Numbered from the stretch's first letter, positions 25,440-35,047 are shown. The stretch: 64,000 bases of DNA from Parolsenella sp958406235 (GCF_039062465.1 NZ_JBCLNF010000002.1:310001-374000), one strand, 5' to 3'. The notes: a model not told the origin generated them from the letters alone. Made by a program: numbers and translations.

Positions 25440-28172
25440 CTACTCGTCGATCAGGCTCTCGTCCATCTCCTCGTCACCGATATCGACCTTGTCGTCCTCG
25501 TTAGAGGCGGAGGATTCCTCGCCGCCCGCGTTCTGGTCGGGCTCGTCCTTGGCGACCCTCATGCGAGCGAGCGCGCAGACAGAGTCACTATCGCCCACGC
25601 TCATAACCTTCACGCCCTGCGTCGAGCGTCCGAGCTTCGAGATATCCTTCACCTTCACGCGGATAACGACACCATCCGTGGAGACAATCATGAGCTCATG
25701 CTGCGGACCAACGACGCGGCAGGCCGCAAGGTTGCCCTTCTTGTCAGTCATAGTGATCGTGTAGACACCCTGGCCGCCACGCTTGTGCTCGGGATACTCA
25801 GCAACGGGTGTGCGCTTACCGTAACCCTTCTCAGTGATGACGAAGAGGTCGCCGTTGCCGTTGGTGATCTCCATGCCGAGCATCTTCGCGTCACCCTTGA
25901 GGGTGATGCCGCGGACGCCAGAGGTATCGCGACCCATCGGACGGACATCGCTCTCCGGGAACATGATGGCCTTGCCGTCAGTCGAGACGAGGATGACCTT
26001 GTCACCCTCACGCACGCGACGAACGTTCACGAGCTCGTCACCGTCACGCAGGTTGATGGCGATGATGCCATCGTGGCGCGTGCGGTCATACGCGCTCATG
26101 GCGGTCTTCTTCACCGTGCCGTTCGCCGTCGCGAACATCAGGTATTCGTCCTCGGGGAAGGTGCGGCAGGTAATGACGGCCGTGGCGCGCTCGCCCTCAC
26201 TGAACGGCACGAGGTTGACGATCGCGGTGCCGCGGGCCGTGCGCTGGCCAATCGGCAGCTCGTGGACCTTGAGACGATAGACCTTACCCTTGTTCGAGAA
26301 GAACAGCACATAGTCATGCGTGCTCGCGACGAAGAGGTCCTCGACGAAGTCCTCGTCCTTGAGGCTCACTCCCTGGACGCCCTTGCCGCCGCGCTTCTGG
26401 GCACGGTAGGTGGCAACCGGGGTGCGCTTTACGTAGCCGGCGTGCGTCACGGTGATGACCATGTCCTCGTCGGCGATGAGGTCCTCGACGTTGAGCTCCT
26501 TGGTGCCCTGGACGGAAATCTCGGTACGGCGCTTGTCGGCGAACTTGCGCTCGATCTCGCGCATTTCGTCCTTGATGACGGCGAGGATCTTCTCCGGGTT
26601 GGCAAGCAGGTCCTCGTAGTAGGCGATCGCCTTGCGAAGGCCGTCGAGCTCCTCCTGGATCTGATCGCGAGAGAGGCCGGTGAGACGGCGGAGGCGCATC
26701 TCGAGAATGGCCTGGGTCTGCTCAGGAGAGAAGCCAAAGCGCTCGATAAGGCGCTGGGAAGCCTCAGTGTCGGTCTGAGACGAGCGGATGATGTGAATGA
26801 CCTCGTCGATGTGGTCGAGAGCCATGAGATAGCCCTCGAGGATGTGGGCACGAGCCTTCGCCTTCTTGAGGTCGAAGCGGGTGCGGCGGGTCACCACGTC
26901 GACCTGGTGGTCGATATAGTGCTGCAGCATCTGGCGAAGTGTCAGGAGCTTGGGCACGCCGTTCACGAGCGCCAGGTTGATCACGCCGAAGGTGGTCTGG
27001 AGCTGGGTGAACTTATACAGGTTGTTGAGGACGACCTGCGGGATGACATCCTTCTTGAGCTCGATGACGAGACGAATGCCCTTCTGGTTCGACTCGTCAC
27101 GGAGGTCAGAGATGCCCTCGAGTCGCTTCTCGTTGACGAGCTGGGCGATCTTCTCCTGGAGCGCGCCCTTGTTGACCTGGTAGGGCATCTCGGTAAAGAT
27201 GAGGCGGGCGCGGCCGGTCTTCGTCGTCTCGACGTGGGCCTTGGCGCGAACGGTCAGCGAGCCGCGACCGGTCTCATAGGCGTCGCGAATGCCATTGATA
27301 CCCATGATTATGGCACCCGTCGGGAAGTCCGGGCCGGGCATAACCGACATGAGCTCGTCGGTCGTCGCATCCGGGTTATCGATGAGCATGCACGTGGCCT
27401 CGATGGCCTCGCCGAGGTTGTGCGGCGGAATATTGGTCGCCATGCCAACCGCGATGCCGTTGCAGCCATTGACCAGGAGGTTCGGGAAACGGGCAGGCAG
27501 GACGGAGGGCTCGGAGAGCGACTCGTCATAGTTGGGCTGCCAATCGACCGTGTCCTTCTGGAGATCTCGGAGGAGCTCCATGGCGGGCTTGGCGAGACGG
27601 CTCTCCGTGTAACGCATAGCGGCCGCGGAGTCACCGTCGATGTTGCCGAAGTTGCCATGGCCGTCAACGAGCGGGGTGCGCATGCTGAACCACTGGGCCA
27701 GGCGGACCATCGTGTCATAGACAGCAGAGTCACCATGCGGGTGGTACTTGCCGATAACTTCGCCGACCGTCCACGCACTCTTCTTGTGTGGGCGGTTGGG
27801 GAAGATGCCGCTCTCGTTCATCGCATAGAGGATGCGGCGGTGGACCGGCTTCAGACCGTCGCGAACGTCCGGCAGAGCACGAGCGGTAATGACCGACATC
27901 GAATATTCGATGAAGGACTGACGCATCTCGTGGCCAAATTCGCTGATCTGGAGAGCGCCGCCGTGCTCGTCCACCTCGCCAGAGTCGGTTCCACGGCCAG
28001 CGGCGCCAAACTCCTCCTCGAGCTCGCCGTCATCCTCCTCTTCGGCCTCGCCGTCATCCTCAACGTAGACGTCAGTGCCGTCATCCTCGGCAGAGGCGCG
28101 ATCAAGCAGGCGCTTGAGGTCGTCAGGCAGGTCTGCCCCAACCTCGTTGTTGGTGTTGTTATCGTCTGCCAC
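25440..28172 (-). CDS. gyrA: DNA gyrase subunit A
   Basis: Breakage-reunion subunit of DNA gyrase. The 910-residue protein has the catalytic Tyr in AAMRYTESRL and the winged-helix segment KYHPHGDSAVYDTMVR. The Ser and Asp that are changed in quinolone-resistant strains (S83 and D87 in E. coli numbering) are both present. The C-terminal beta-pinwheel has the GyrA-box KRGGKGVQG. An unusual N-terminal extension of about 70 residues, very rich in Asp and Glu, precedes the normal start region EMRQSFIEYSMSVI. The C-terminus is also acidic. The GTG at 28172 follows AAAGG at seven nt and lies 14 nt after gyrB, with which it is surely co-transcribed. Confidence 0.97.
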   Translation of the reverse strand: MADDNNTNNEVGADLPDDLKRLLDRASAEDDGTDVYVEDDGEAEEEDDGELEEEFGAAGRGTDSGEVDEHGGALQISEFGHEMRQSFIEYSMSVITARALPDVRDGLKPVHRRILYAMNESGIFPNRPHKKSAWTVGEVIGKYHPHGDSAVYDTMVRLAQWFSMRTPLVDGHGNFGNIDGDSAAAMRYTESRLAKPAMELLRDLQKDTVDWQPNYDESLSEPSVLPARFPNLLVNGCNGIAVGMATNIPPHNLGEAIEATCMLIDNPDATTDELMSVMPGPDFPTGAIIMGINGIRDAYETGRGSLTVRAKAHVETTKTGRARLIFTEMPYQVNKGALQEKIAQLVNEKRLEGISDLRDESNQKGIRLVIELKKDVIPQVVLNNLYKFTQLQTTFGVINLALVNGVPKLLTLRQMLQHYIDHQVDVVTRRTRFDLKKAKARAHILEGYLMALDHIDEVIHIIRSSQTDTEASQRLIERFGFSPEQTQAILEMRLRRLTGLSRDQIQEELDGLRKAIAYYEDLLANPEKILAVIKDEMREIERKFADKRRTEISVQGTKELNVEDLIADEDMVITVTHAGYVKRTPVATYRAQKRGGKGVQGVSLKDEDFVEDLFVASTHDYVLFFSNKGKVYRLKVHELPIGQRTARGTAIVNLVPFSEGERATAVITCRTFPEDEYLMFATANGTVKKTAMSAYDRTRHDGIIAINLRDGDELVNVRRVREGDKVILVSTDGKAIMFPESDVRPMGRDTSGVRGITLKGDAKMLGMEITNGNGDLFVITEKGYGKRTPVAEYPEHKRGGQGVYTITMTDKKGNLAACRVVGPQHELMIVSTDGVVIRVKVKDISKLGRSTQGVKVMSVGDSDSVCALARMRVAKDEPDQNAGGEESSASNEDDKVDIGDEEMDESLIDE

Positions 28173-28186
28173 TTCTGGCCTTTCTC

Positions 28187-30223
28187 TTAGGCGTCCAGGT
28201 AACGGGCGTCATGGGCGTGGCGCTCGATGTAGTCACGGCGGTACTCGACCTCGGTACCCATGAGCTCGCGGACGGCGCGATCAGCCGCGGCGGCGTCCTC
28301 GATGGTCACGCGCTGGAGGATGCGGGTCTTGGGGTCCATGGTCGTGGAGGCGAGCTGCTTCGGGTCCATCTCGCCCAGGCCCTTGTAGCGCTGGACGTCA
28401 TAGCCCTTCTTCTTTTTCTTGAGCTTGCCGGAATCGTCCTTGGTGTCCTCGTCCTCATCCGGGCTGAATCCCAGGGAGCGGATGGTGTCACGAAGGATCT
28501 CTTCCTCCGGCTGACGGCCGTTGGGATAGACGTAGTGGATCTTCTTACGCACCTTGACGCCGAAGATCGGCGGGCAGGCGACATAGATGTAGCCGGCGTC
28601 GATGAGCGGGCGCATGTACTTGTAGAAGAAGGTCATCAGCAGGATGCGGATGTGGGCGCCGTCGACGTCTGCATCGGTCATGATGATGATCTTGTGGTAG
28701 CGAGCCTTGGTGATGTCGAAATCGCCGCCCTCACCATTGCCCGTGGTCACACCGGTACCGATGGCCGTGATGAGCGACTGGATGGTTTCACTCGAGAAGG
28801 CGCGGTGATCGCCGACGCGCTCGACGTTCAGGATCTTGCCGCGCAGGGGGAGAATCGCCTGGATGTCTCGGCGACGGCCGTCCTTGGCCGAACCGCCTGC
28901 CGAGTCGCCCTCGACGATGAAGAGCTCGGTGAGCTCGGCGTCGCGGACCGAGCAGTCCGCAAGCTTACCGGGAAGTGCCGCGCTCTCGAGGAGGCTCTTG
29001 CGGCGCGTCGCCTCGCGAGCCTTGCGGGCGGCAGTACGGGCCTTGCTTGCCTGCTGGGCCTTGTTGACGATGGTGCGAGCCTGCTTGGGATGTTCCTCGA
29101 GGTACTCCGCAAGGCCATCGGCGACAACCTTGTTGGTGAGCGAGCGCATGTAGGAGCTGCCAAGCTTGGCCTTGGTCTGGCCCTCGAACTGCGGGTCCGG
29201 AAGCTTGACGGAGATGACGGCGGAGAGGCCCTCGCGAACGTCGTCACCCGTGAGGTTGGGCTCCTTCTCCTTGAGAAGACCCTGCTTGCGCGCATAGTCA
29301 TTGATGACGCGAGTAAGCGCGGTGCGGAAGCCCTCGAGGTGCATGCCGCCCTCGGGCGTATAGATGTCGTTGGCGAACGACATCACGCTCTCGCCGTAGC
29401 CGGTATTCCACTGGAGGGAGACCTCGACCTCGCCCATCTTCTCGACGGGCGTGCCCTCTTCGGTCTTGCCGGCGAGGTAGATGGGATCCTTGAGGCCCTC
29501 GGGGACGTCCTTGCCTTCGTTCAGGAACTTGACGAAGTCAATGATGCCGCCAGCGTAGCAGAACTCGACGACGCGCGGCGTCACCTCGCGCTCGTCCGTC
29601 AGGACGATCTTGAGGTTCTTGTTGAGGAAGGCCGTCTCCTGCAGACGGTTGTGGAGGGTGTCGAAATCATAGACGCACGTCTCGAAGATCTCGTCATCCG
29701 GCCAGAAGGTGACCGTGGTGCCCGTGGTGGTGGATTCGCCAACGACCTTCATCTTCTCGACGGTCTTGCCGCGCGAGAACTCCATCTCATAGATGTGGCC
29801 GTCGCGCTTGACCTGAACGACGACCCTCTTGGAGAGGGCGTTCACGACGGAGATGCCCACGCCGTGGAGGCCGCCAGAGACCTTGTACGCGCTGTTATCG
29901 AACTTGCCGCCGGCGTGGAGGATCGTCATGACGACTTCGAGAGTCGGGATCTTCTTCACCGGGTGCAGGTCAACGGGGATGCCACGGCCGTTGTCGACGA
30001 CGGTGATGGAGTTGTCGGCGTGCACCGTGACGCGAATCTCGTTGCAGAATCCGGCCATGGCCTCGTCGACAGAGTTGTCGACAATCTCCCACACGAGATG
30101 GTGGAGACCGCTCGAGCTGGTCGAGCCGATATACATGCCCGGACGCTTGCGGACAGCCTCAAGGCCCTCGAGAATCTTGATCTCGCCGCCGTCGTAGCCA
30201 TGTTCATTGGGAGACTCTGACAC
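28187..30223 (-). CDS. gyrB: DNA gyrase subunit B
   Basis: ATPase subunit of gyrase. The 678-residue protein shows the GHKL ATPase motifs (EIVDNSVDEAMAG with the catalytic Glu and Asn, VDNGRGIPVD, GLHGVGISVVNALS) and the Toprim segment (FIVEGDSAGGSAKDGR, then MTDADVDGAHIR). The C-terminal signature QRYKGLGEMDPKQL is present. A Lys/Asp-rich insert of about 25 residues (DEDEDTKDDSGKLKKKKKG) precedes it. The GTG at 30223 has AAGGA nine nt upstream. It lies in the dnaA-dnaN-recF-DUF721-gyrB-gyrA order typical of actinobacterial origins. A 123-bp gap after the DUF721 gene probably holds a gyrBA promoter. Confidence 0.98.
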   Translation of the reverse strand: MSESPNEHGYDGGEIKILEGLEAVRKRPGMYIGSTSSSGLHHLVWEIVDNSVDEAMAGFCNEIRVTVHADNSITVVDNGRGIPVDLHPVKKIPTLEVVMTILHAGGKFDNSAYKVSGGLHGVGISVVNALSKRVVVQVKRDGHIYEMEFSRGKTVEKMKVVGESTTTGTTVTFWPDDEIFETCVYDFDTLHNRLQETAFLNKNLKIVLTDEREVTPRVVEFCYAGGIIDFVKFLNEGKDVPEGLKDPIYLAGKTEEGTPVEKMGEVEVSLQWNTGYGESVMSFANDIYTPEGGMHLEGFRTALTRVINDYARKQGLLKEKEPNLTGDDVREGLSAVISVKLPDPQFEGQTKAKLGSSYMRSLTNKVVADGLAEYLEEHPKQARTIVNKAQQASKARTAARKAREATRRKSLLESAALPGKLADCSVRDAELTELFIVEGDSAGGSAKDGRRRDIQAILPLRGKILNVERVGDHRAFSSETIQSLITAIGTGVTTGNGEGGDFDITKARYHKIIIMTDADVDGAHIRILLMTFFYKYMRPLIDAGYIYVACPPIFGVKVRKKIHYVYPNGRQPEEEILRDTIRSLGFSPDEDEDTKDDSGKLKKKKKGYDVQRYKGLGEMDPKQLASTTMDPKTRILQRVTIEDAAAADRAVRELMGTEVEYRRDYIERHAHDARYLDA

Positions 30224-30346
30224 CCGACAGTCCTTTCCTTAGGGTTTCTAGTCAATCTTTACTAGTTTAGTACAGGCGTCCTATTTGGCACAGCCTAAAC
30301 CTAAATCGACGAAAACCCTTACGCATAATATGGCTCTGGCGGATTG

Positions 30347-30952
30347 TCAGGGGTTCTGCGGGTCCCTTTTGATTTCTCGCGTACTTTCCAACTTCGCGCG
30401 ACGAATTGAGTATTCCATCGCTTTAGACGCGTTTTCGCGCAGACGAGGGTCAAGCCTCGAAACCTTATCGGCGATACGCGCTGCCTCAATAGTGGAAAGG
30501 GGCGGGAGCTCCTCCTCGACACGGGAGGGTTCCTCTTGCGCTACGGCACGCTCGCCCGCCTTCCTACTCAGCTTGAACCTCACGCGGGCGACCTCGAGGC
30601 CCTCGTACGAGAGACGGTCAACGAAAAGCTCCGCGTTAGTAGTGAGGTCGACCATGAGCGCGTTGCCATCGAGGTAGACGACGAGCTCCGGCAGGCCCAC
30701 GCCGCTTTTGGGCTTATTGAGCCAGACGGCAACCGTGTGCTTGGCAGCGCGCTTGCCACAAACCTTCCTCCATGCGTGCAGGGCCTTGTTCACGTCCGAC
30801 GCGCCGCGAGCGACTCTTTTATCGACATAGGCGGCGACCACGTCTGCCGCGGTGGCGGCGGCGTGCTGCTTGGCGGGGTCGAGCGGGTCATAGACGCTCC
30901 TCGCCGCGGCGCGGGCCCGGCCACCCTCGTGCCCGTAGTACCTAGCCGCCAT
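30347..30952 (-). CDS. DUF721 (DciA-type) protein
   Basis: DUF721 proteins sit between recF and gyrB in actinobacteria; the family includes DciA, which helps load replicative helicase in bacteria lacking DnaC/DnaI loaders. That role is inferred here from family and position. The 201-residue protein has an Arg/Ala-rich N-terminus, the DUF721 core at about 55-130 (ALHAWRKVCGKRAAKHT, then LVVYLDGNALMVDLTTNAEL) and a charged C-terminal helical region. The ATG at 30952 overlaps the recF 3' end by 11 nt, so translation is coupled. The window shows no other helicase loader, in line with a DciA role. Confidence 0.88.
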   Translation of the reverse strand: MAARYYGHEGGRARAAARSVYDPLDPAKQHAAATAADVVAAYVDKRVARGASDVNKALHAWRKVCGKRAAKHTVAVWLNKPKSGVGLPELVVYLDGNALMVDLTTNAELFVDRLSYEGLEVARVRFKLSRKAGERAVAQEEPSRVEEELPPLSTIEAARIADKVSRLDPRLRENASKAMEYSIRRAKLESTREIKRDPQNP

Positions 30953-32027
30953 AACGGACCACCTTCATCCCCTCGAGAAGGCTGTCGTCGAAGTAGCCGA
31001 GGTTGGTCGTCGTGATGACCGTCTGAATCCCGCCCTCGACGAACTTCGTCACGCAAGCTCGGCGGTTCTCGTCAAGCTCGCTCATGACGTCATCGAGCAA
31101 AAGCAGCGGCCTTTCACCGAGAAGGTCTTCGCAGAGCCTCACCTCCGCCATCTTCCAAGCGAGGGCGACGGTACGCTGCTGCCCCTGGCTACCGAACGCC
31201 CGAGCGTCGCGCCCCTCGATCTCGAAGGAGATGTCGTCGCGATGAGGACCGACGAGAGTCTGTCCTCGGCGGAGGTCGTCGTCGCGGCTCTCCTCCATGC
31301 GCCGGAGCATGAGATCGCGAAGCTGGTCGCGTCCCATGCCCGCCTCGGCGCCGGCGACGCTCGGCACATAGCGGCAAGCGAGCGCCTCTCCGGAGGCAAC
31401 ATCCGCGTACACCTCACCCACGAGTGAGGAAAGGCGCGTGAAGAGGTTGAGGCGATGGTGAAGGAGCGTCGCGCCGCCCAGGGCCACCGACTCGTCCCAC
31501 GCGTCGAGAAGAACGGGGTCGCAGCCATCCTTCAGAAGGCGATTTCGCTGTTCGACGGAATGCGTGTATGCCGAGAGGACCTTGCGATACCCAACGTTCG
31601 CCTGGGCTCCAAACGAATCGAGCTCTCCCCTGCGCATCGAGGCCGAACCCTTCACGAGCGACAGGTCATCGGGGCAGAAGAGAATCGAGAGTAGGGTTCC
31701 CGGCAGGTCCTGGCTGCGACAGGGTTTGCCATTTCTCAGGAACTTGCGCGAGCCTTCGGCGGCGACGAGCTCGACGTCAACCACTCGCCCATCGCCCTCG
31801 AGGCGTGCGGACACACGCGCCTCCCGAGCTCCGGGGGCGACAAGCTCTGCCGGAGACGGGCGGCGGAACGATTGCCCCGCGGTGAGGTATTGGAGCGCCT
31901 CGACGGTGTTCGTCTTTCCAACGGCATTGGGTCCAACAAGGACCGTCACGCCGGGCGAAGGCTCAAGCACGACCCCGTCGAGGTTCCTATATCCGCTGAA
32001 CGAGATTCGAGTGACAACGAGAGACAC
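30942..32027 (-). CDS. recF: DNA replication and repair protein RecF
   Basis: SMC-like ATPase that helps load RecA at gaps. The 361-residue protein has Walker A GPNAVGKTN at residues 33-41, the FCPDDLSLVKGS block, signature SQGQQRTVALAWK near 285, and Walker B LLLLDDVMSELDENRR. The GTG at 32027 lies 3 nt after the dnaN stop. No strong ribosome site is visible, so coupling to dnaN translation is likely. The recF stop lies inside the next gene's start. This is the standard dnaN-recF arrangement. Confidence 0.97.
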   Translation of the reverse strand: MSLVVTRISFSGYRNLDGVVLEPSPGVTVLVGPNAVGKTNTVEALQYLTAGQSFRRPSPAELVAPGAREARVSARLEGDGRVVDVELVAAEGSRKFLRNGKPCRSQDLPGTLLSILFCPDDLSLVKGSASMRRGELDSFGAQANVGYRKVLSAYTHSVEQRNRLLKDGCDPVLLDAWDESVALGGATLLHHRLNLFTRLSSLVGEVYADVASGEALACRYVPSVAGAEAGMGRDQLRDLMLRRMEESRDDDLRRGQTLVGPHRDDISFEIEGRDARAFGSQGQQRTVALAWKMAEVRLCEDLLGERPLLLLDDVMSELDENRRACVTKFVEGGIQTVITTTNLGYFDDSLLEGMKVVRYGG

Positions 32028-32030
32028 GAG

Positions 32031-33134
32031 CTACATCCGCACGGGCATGAGCAGGTACAGGTAGTTGATCTTCGAGTAGCTCTTGAAGACACCGGGGCGC
32101 ATCTTCTCCTGGAGCTCGAGCGTGACCTCACTCTCCTGGTTAAGGGCGCTCACGCAATCGCCGACGTAGCGGTAGTTCATGCCAATGGAGTTCGACTGAC
32201 CCTCGACGTCGACGGAAAGCTGCTCGCGGGCGTCTCCCTGATCCGGCGAGGTCGATGAGAGGAGCATCTGGCCGGAATCGGCATCGACGTCAAGCCTCAC
32301 GGAGGAGTTCGACGTGGCGATGGAGCTGACGCGGCGCAGAGCGCCGGCGAGATCCGCGACCTTCACCTTGACGGAGGTGAGGCAGGTGGACGGGATCAGC
32401 TTCTTATAGTCGGGGAAGGTGCCTTCGATGCGCCTGGATACATAGGTGGTGTTACCAAACACGAAGATGACCTGGTTCGCAGTGCTGCCGATGATGATCG
32501 TCGGGGACTCGCTGGGAAGCGATAGGACGTCGTGGAACACGGTGCCAGGGATGATCATCTCGAAGGTCCCGTCGAGAGAGGAGGTCTCGACGTTGGTGTC
32601 ACACACAACGAGACGATAGGAATCCGTGGCAACGAGACGCACGAGGTTCTCCTCGACGTTGAGCAGGACGCCAGCGAGGATCGGGCGGCTCGTGTCGCGG
32701 GAGGTCACCTTATAGACCTTGTCGACCATCTCCGAAAGGATGTTGCAGGGTAGCTCGACCGAACGCTCCATCGCGATCTCCGGGAAGCTCGGGAAGTCGG
32801 CGGCGTTCAGGCAATTGAGGTGGAAGGAGCTCTTGTCGCACGTAAGGTGGATGGTGCCCTCGCCGCCGTCAAAGGTTACTGCCGAGTCAGACAGGTTCTT
32901 CACGACGCTCGTGAGCATGCGTCCGGAGATGACGGTTTCGCCCTCCTCCTCGACGTTGGCTGCGATCTTGTGTCGAATCGAGGTGTCGAGATCGGAAGCC
33001 TGCATTTCTAGAGTGCCGCCGGAGGCCTTCATGAGGATGCCTCCGAGAACGGGGATGGTCGAGTGAGTGGCGATTCCCTTCGAGACGATGGAGAGCGCCT
33101 TGGCAAGGGACGACTGGCTGACGGTGAAACGCAT
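32031..33134 (-). CDS. dnaN: DNA polymerase III beta sliding clamp
   Basis: Ring clamp that tethers the polymerase to DNA. The 367-residue protein shows the three-domain clamp pattern, starting MRFTVSQSSLAKALS and ending YLLMPVRM, with the C-terminal LLMPVRM motif that lines the partner-binding cleft. Other blocks are GGILMKASGGTLEM and RPILAGVLLNVEE. The ATG at 33134 follows AGGAGA at good distance. A very AT-rich palindrome (33145-33170) lies immediately upstream of the ribosome site. Confidence 0.98.
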   Translation of the reverse strand: MRFTVSQSSLAKALSIVSKGIATHSTIPVLGGILMKASGGTLEMQASDLDTSIRHKIAANVEEEGETVISGRMLTSVVKNLSDSAVTFDGGEGTIHLTCDKSSFHLNCLNAADFPSFPEIAMERSVELPCNILSEMVDKVYKVTSRDTSRPILAGVLLNVEENLVRLVATDSYRLVVCDTNVETSSLDGTFEMIIPGTVFHDVLSLPSESPTIIIGSTANQVIFVFGNTTYVSRRIEGTFPDYKKLIPSTCLTSVKVKVADLAGALRRVSSIATSNSSVRLDVDADSGQMLLSSTSPDQGDAREQLSVDVEGQSNSIGMNYRYVGDCVSALNQESEVTLELQEKMRPGVFKSYSKINYLYLLMPVRM

Positions 33135-33144
33135 GTGTCTCTCC

Positions 33145-33170
33145 TATCTATATCTATTTATATATAGATA
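33145..33170. repeat. AT-only palindrome before dnaN
   Basis: TATCTATAT and ATATAGATA flank an 8-nt AT-rich centre. It is the most AT-rich spot near dnaA and could be a promoter element of dnaN or an unwinding element. Confidence 0.55.
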
Positions 33171-33372
33171 TACATGTTAGTAATGGTAGTAAGGCGTGTA
33201 GAAACGTAGAAAACTTCTTAACAGTGCTGGTAGATGGCTTATTTCGCTAGCGCATTCACGGGTGATAGAGAACCTGAGTTATCTACAGAGAATAGCGGCT
33301 GAAATTCTTTCAACATTTTGACCCTGGTTTTCCACCATCTTCTACCACCTTTCGACATTTTGTTGTCGAATG
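33171..33372. other. dnaA-dnaN intergenic region, possible second half of the origin
   Basis: About 200 bp without a gene. It holds a TTATCTACA DnaA-like box at 33279-33287 (one base from TTATCCACA) and a weaker TTTTCCACC near 33329. With the AT-only palindrome next to dnaN it resembles the downstream sub-origin found in bacteria with split origins. Confidence 0.4.
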
Positions 33373-34938
33373 CTAAGAGCTCGCCATCAGGTCCTCCTTG
33401 AGGCGCATGATCTTGTCGTAGACGATGCGGTCCTCCGTGCGGCGTTCCTCGACCCACTTAAGGCTGTGCTTTACCGTCGCATGGGTGCGGCCGCCAAAGC
33501 GCTCGCCGATGTCCGCGAGGGTCGAGTCCGTGAGCTCTCGCGCAAGCCACACGGCGACGTGGCGTGGTTCCATGAGGGTCTTGTTGCGCTTGTCTCCCAC
33601 GAGGTCCGTGTGGGTGACGTTGTACCTAGTCTCGACGAACTTCTGGATCTGCTCAATCGTGAAGGTACGTGTGTTGGCACCCCATTTTGCCTCGGCGATC
33701 TTCGTGATGTCCTCGCGTGTGAGGGGAGACCCTCCGCGCTGCCTGTTGGCGGCCTCGAGGATGCAGACCTGGCAGAAGCTCTTGATGGTACGGATTGATG
33801 CGCCGGAACGCTCCGCCATGAACTCGAGGTCCTCTTCGGTGAGCTCGCCGTCGTAGGCGGCGTCCCCCATCTCTCGTGCGAAGTCCTTCATCCTCTTATA
33901 AAAGGTCCTGAGGAGGCCGAGCTTGAGCTCGTAGTTTGGGACCTGGATGGAAATGGTCACGCCTGAGTCGAGGCGGGTGGACACGCGTTCCTCGAGACCG
34001 AGCTCGATGGGGCTCTTGTCTGCGGCGAGCACGATCTGTTTGCCGTGACTCGTGAGGAAGTTGAAGGTGTCAAAGAAGAACTGAACGGATCCTGCCTTCG
34101 AGCGGAAACCCTGAATGTCGTCGATGATGAGGACGTCGACGCCGTGGTAGTTGTCTGTGAGCGCCTGCTTGACGTCCTTCGTGGTGTCCACCATTGCGGT
34201 GCTGTAGTCATTTACGAATTCCGTAGCGGTTCGATACACGCAGACGCGTTCCGGGTCGTTGACGGCGAGGTAGTTCTGGATGGCCTTGAGCAGGTGAGTC
34301 TTACCCATCCCCGGGCCACCGTAGATAAAGAGCGGGTTGTAGGCGTGGCTGCCGTTGGCGACCGCCTTTGCCGCCTGGAGGGCCATGCGGTTCTCCTCGC
34401 CCTCGATGAACGTCTCGAAGGTGAGCTCTGAATCCTCGGGTGCGATGTCTCCCACGAGGGGGTTCTTCCGAGGGGCCGCCGGCGCGGGCGCCGCCTGCGT
34501 CGCGACGGGTTCGGCGGAGGGGTTCATCAGGCGCTCGAGCTCCTCGCGCGAGATGGTCGTCTGGGTTTGGTGGATATGGGGCATGGGCGCTGGCGTGACC
34601 TGGGGCATGGGAGCCGGCACCTGTTGCTGCGCGGCGCTGGGACGCGCAGCGGACGGGTTGCCGGAAGGCGCCCCTCCCGCCAGCGTCACGCAAACGTTGA
34701 AGTGCTGGAAGGCCGCCCTTTCGAGGGCGTCTTCGATGATCGGTGCGTTTCTCTCGACGTTGCGCTTCACGAACGCGCCCTTGACCGAGATGGTCAGGGT
34801 GTCCTCCGTGAGGTCCTCCGCCGTGCAGCTGCGAAGCATGGCGAGGGTGGCGGGTGCTATCCCCTCTTCTTCGAGCATGTTCGTCACGTCGTCCCAGAGG
34901 ATCTGGGCGTCTGACTCTTGGGTTGAGAGATCGCTCAT
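33373..34938 (-). CDS. dnaA: Chromosomal replication initiator DnaA
   Basis: AAA+ protein that binds DnaA boxes and melts the origin. From the ATG at 34938 it has 521 residues: domain I (about 1-85), a Pro/Gln/Ala-rich linker domain II (about 90-165), the AAA+ domain with Walker A GGPGMGKTHLL at 207-217, Walker B VLIIDDIQG and sensor regions, and domain IV with GRTHATVKHSLKWVEE. In domain IV the signature has GRTHATV instead of the more common DHTTV form. The start is not certain: a weak GGAT precedes 34938, while an in-frame ATG at 35004 overlaps the -10 box TATAAT at 35003-35008 and is unlikely to be used. Confidence 0.96.
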   Translation of the reverse strand: MSDLSTQESDAQILWDDVTNMLEEEGIAPATLAMLRSCTAEDLTEDTLTISVKGAFVKRNVERNAPIIEDALERAAFQHFNVCVTLAGGAPSGNPSAARPSAAQQQVPAPMPQVTPAPMPHIHQTQTTISREELERLMNPSAEPVATQAAPAPAAPRKNPLVGDIAPEDSELTFETFIEGEENRMALQAAKAVANGSHAYNPLFIYGGPGMGKTHLLKAIQNYLAVNDPERVCVYRTATEFVNDYSTAMVDTTKDVKQALTDNYHGVDVLIIDDIQGFRSKAGSVQFFFDTFNFLTSHGKQIVLAADKSPIELGLEERVSTRLDSGVTISIQVPNYELKLGLLRTFYKRMKDFAREMGDAAYDGELTEEDLEFMAERSGASIRTIKSFCQVCILEAANRQRGGSPLTREDITKIAEAKWGANTRTFTIEQIQKFVETRYNVTHTDLVGDKRNKTLMEPRHVAVWLARELTDSTLADIGERFGGRTHATVKHSLKWVEERRTEDRIVYDKIMRLKEDLMASS

Positions 34939-35002
34939 TGTGCGTGGATCCAAACTGTCTGGACGGCGCGCCGCCGTCCTTCTCCCAAAATGTTGAAAAC
35001 TC

Positions 35003-35008
35003 ATTATA
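35003..35008 (-). promoter_or_regulatory. Candidate dnaA promoter (-10)
   Basis: A perfect TATAAT on the minus strand, 64 nt before the dnaA start and just after the terminator at 35048-35091. No good -35 hexamer is seen at the right spacing. Confidence 0.45.
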
Positions 35009-35047
35009 TGTGAGCTTTGAGCTGAGGTGGAGCAAGTGTTGAAAACC

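Noticed and set aside
25344..28190. A 948-codon open frame on the plus strand opposite gyrA, and similar long frames opposite purD, dnaB, typA, gyrB and the adhesin
   Set aside because: They arise because GC-rich codon choice suppresses stops on the opposite strand. They have no ribosome sites or domain motifs, and clear conserved genes occupy the other strand.
35003..35008. ATG at 35004 as the dnaA start
   Set aside because: It lies inside the TATAAT promoter box and has no ribosome site; the added 22 residues do not resemble DnaA domain I.
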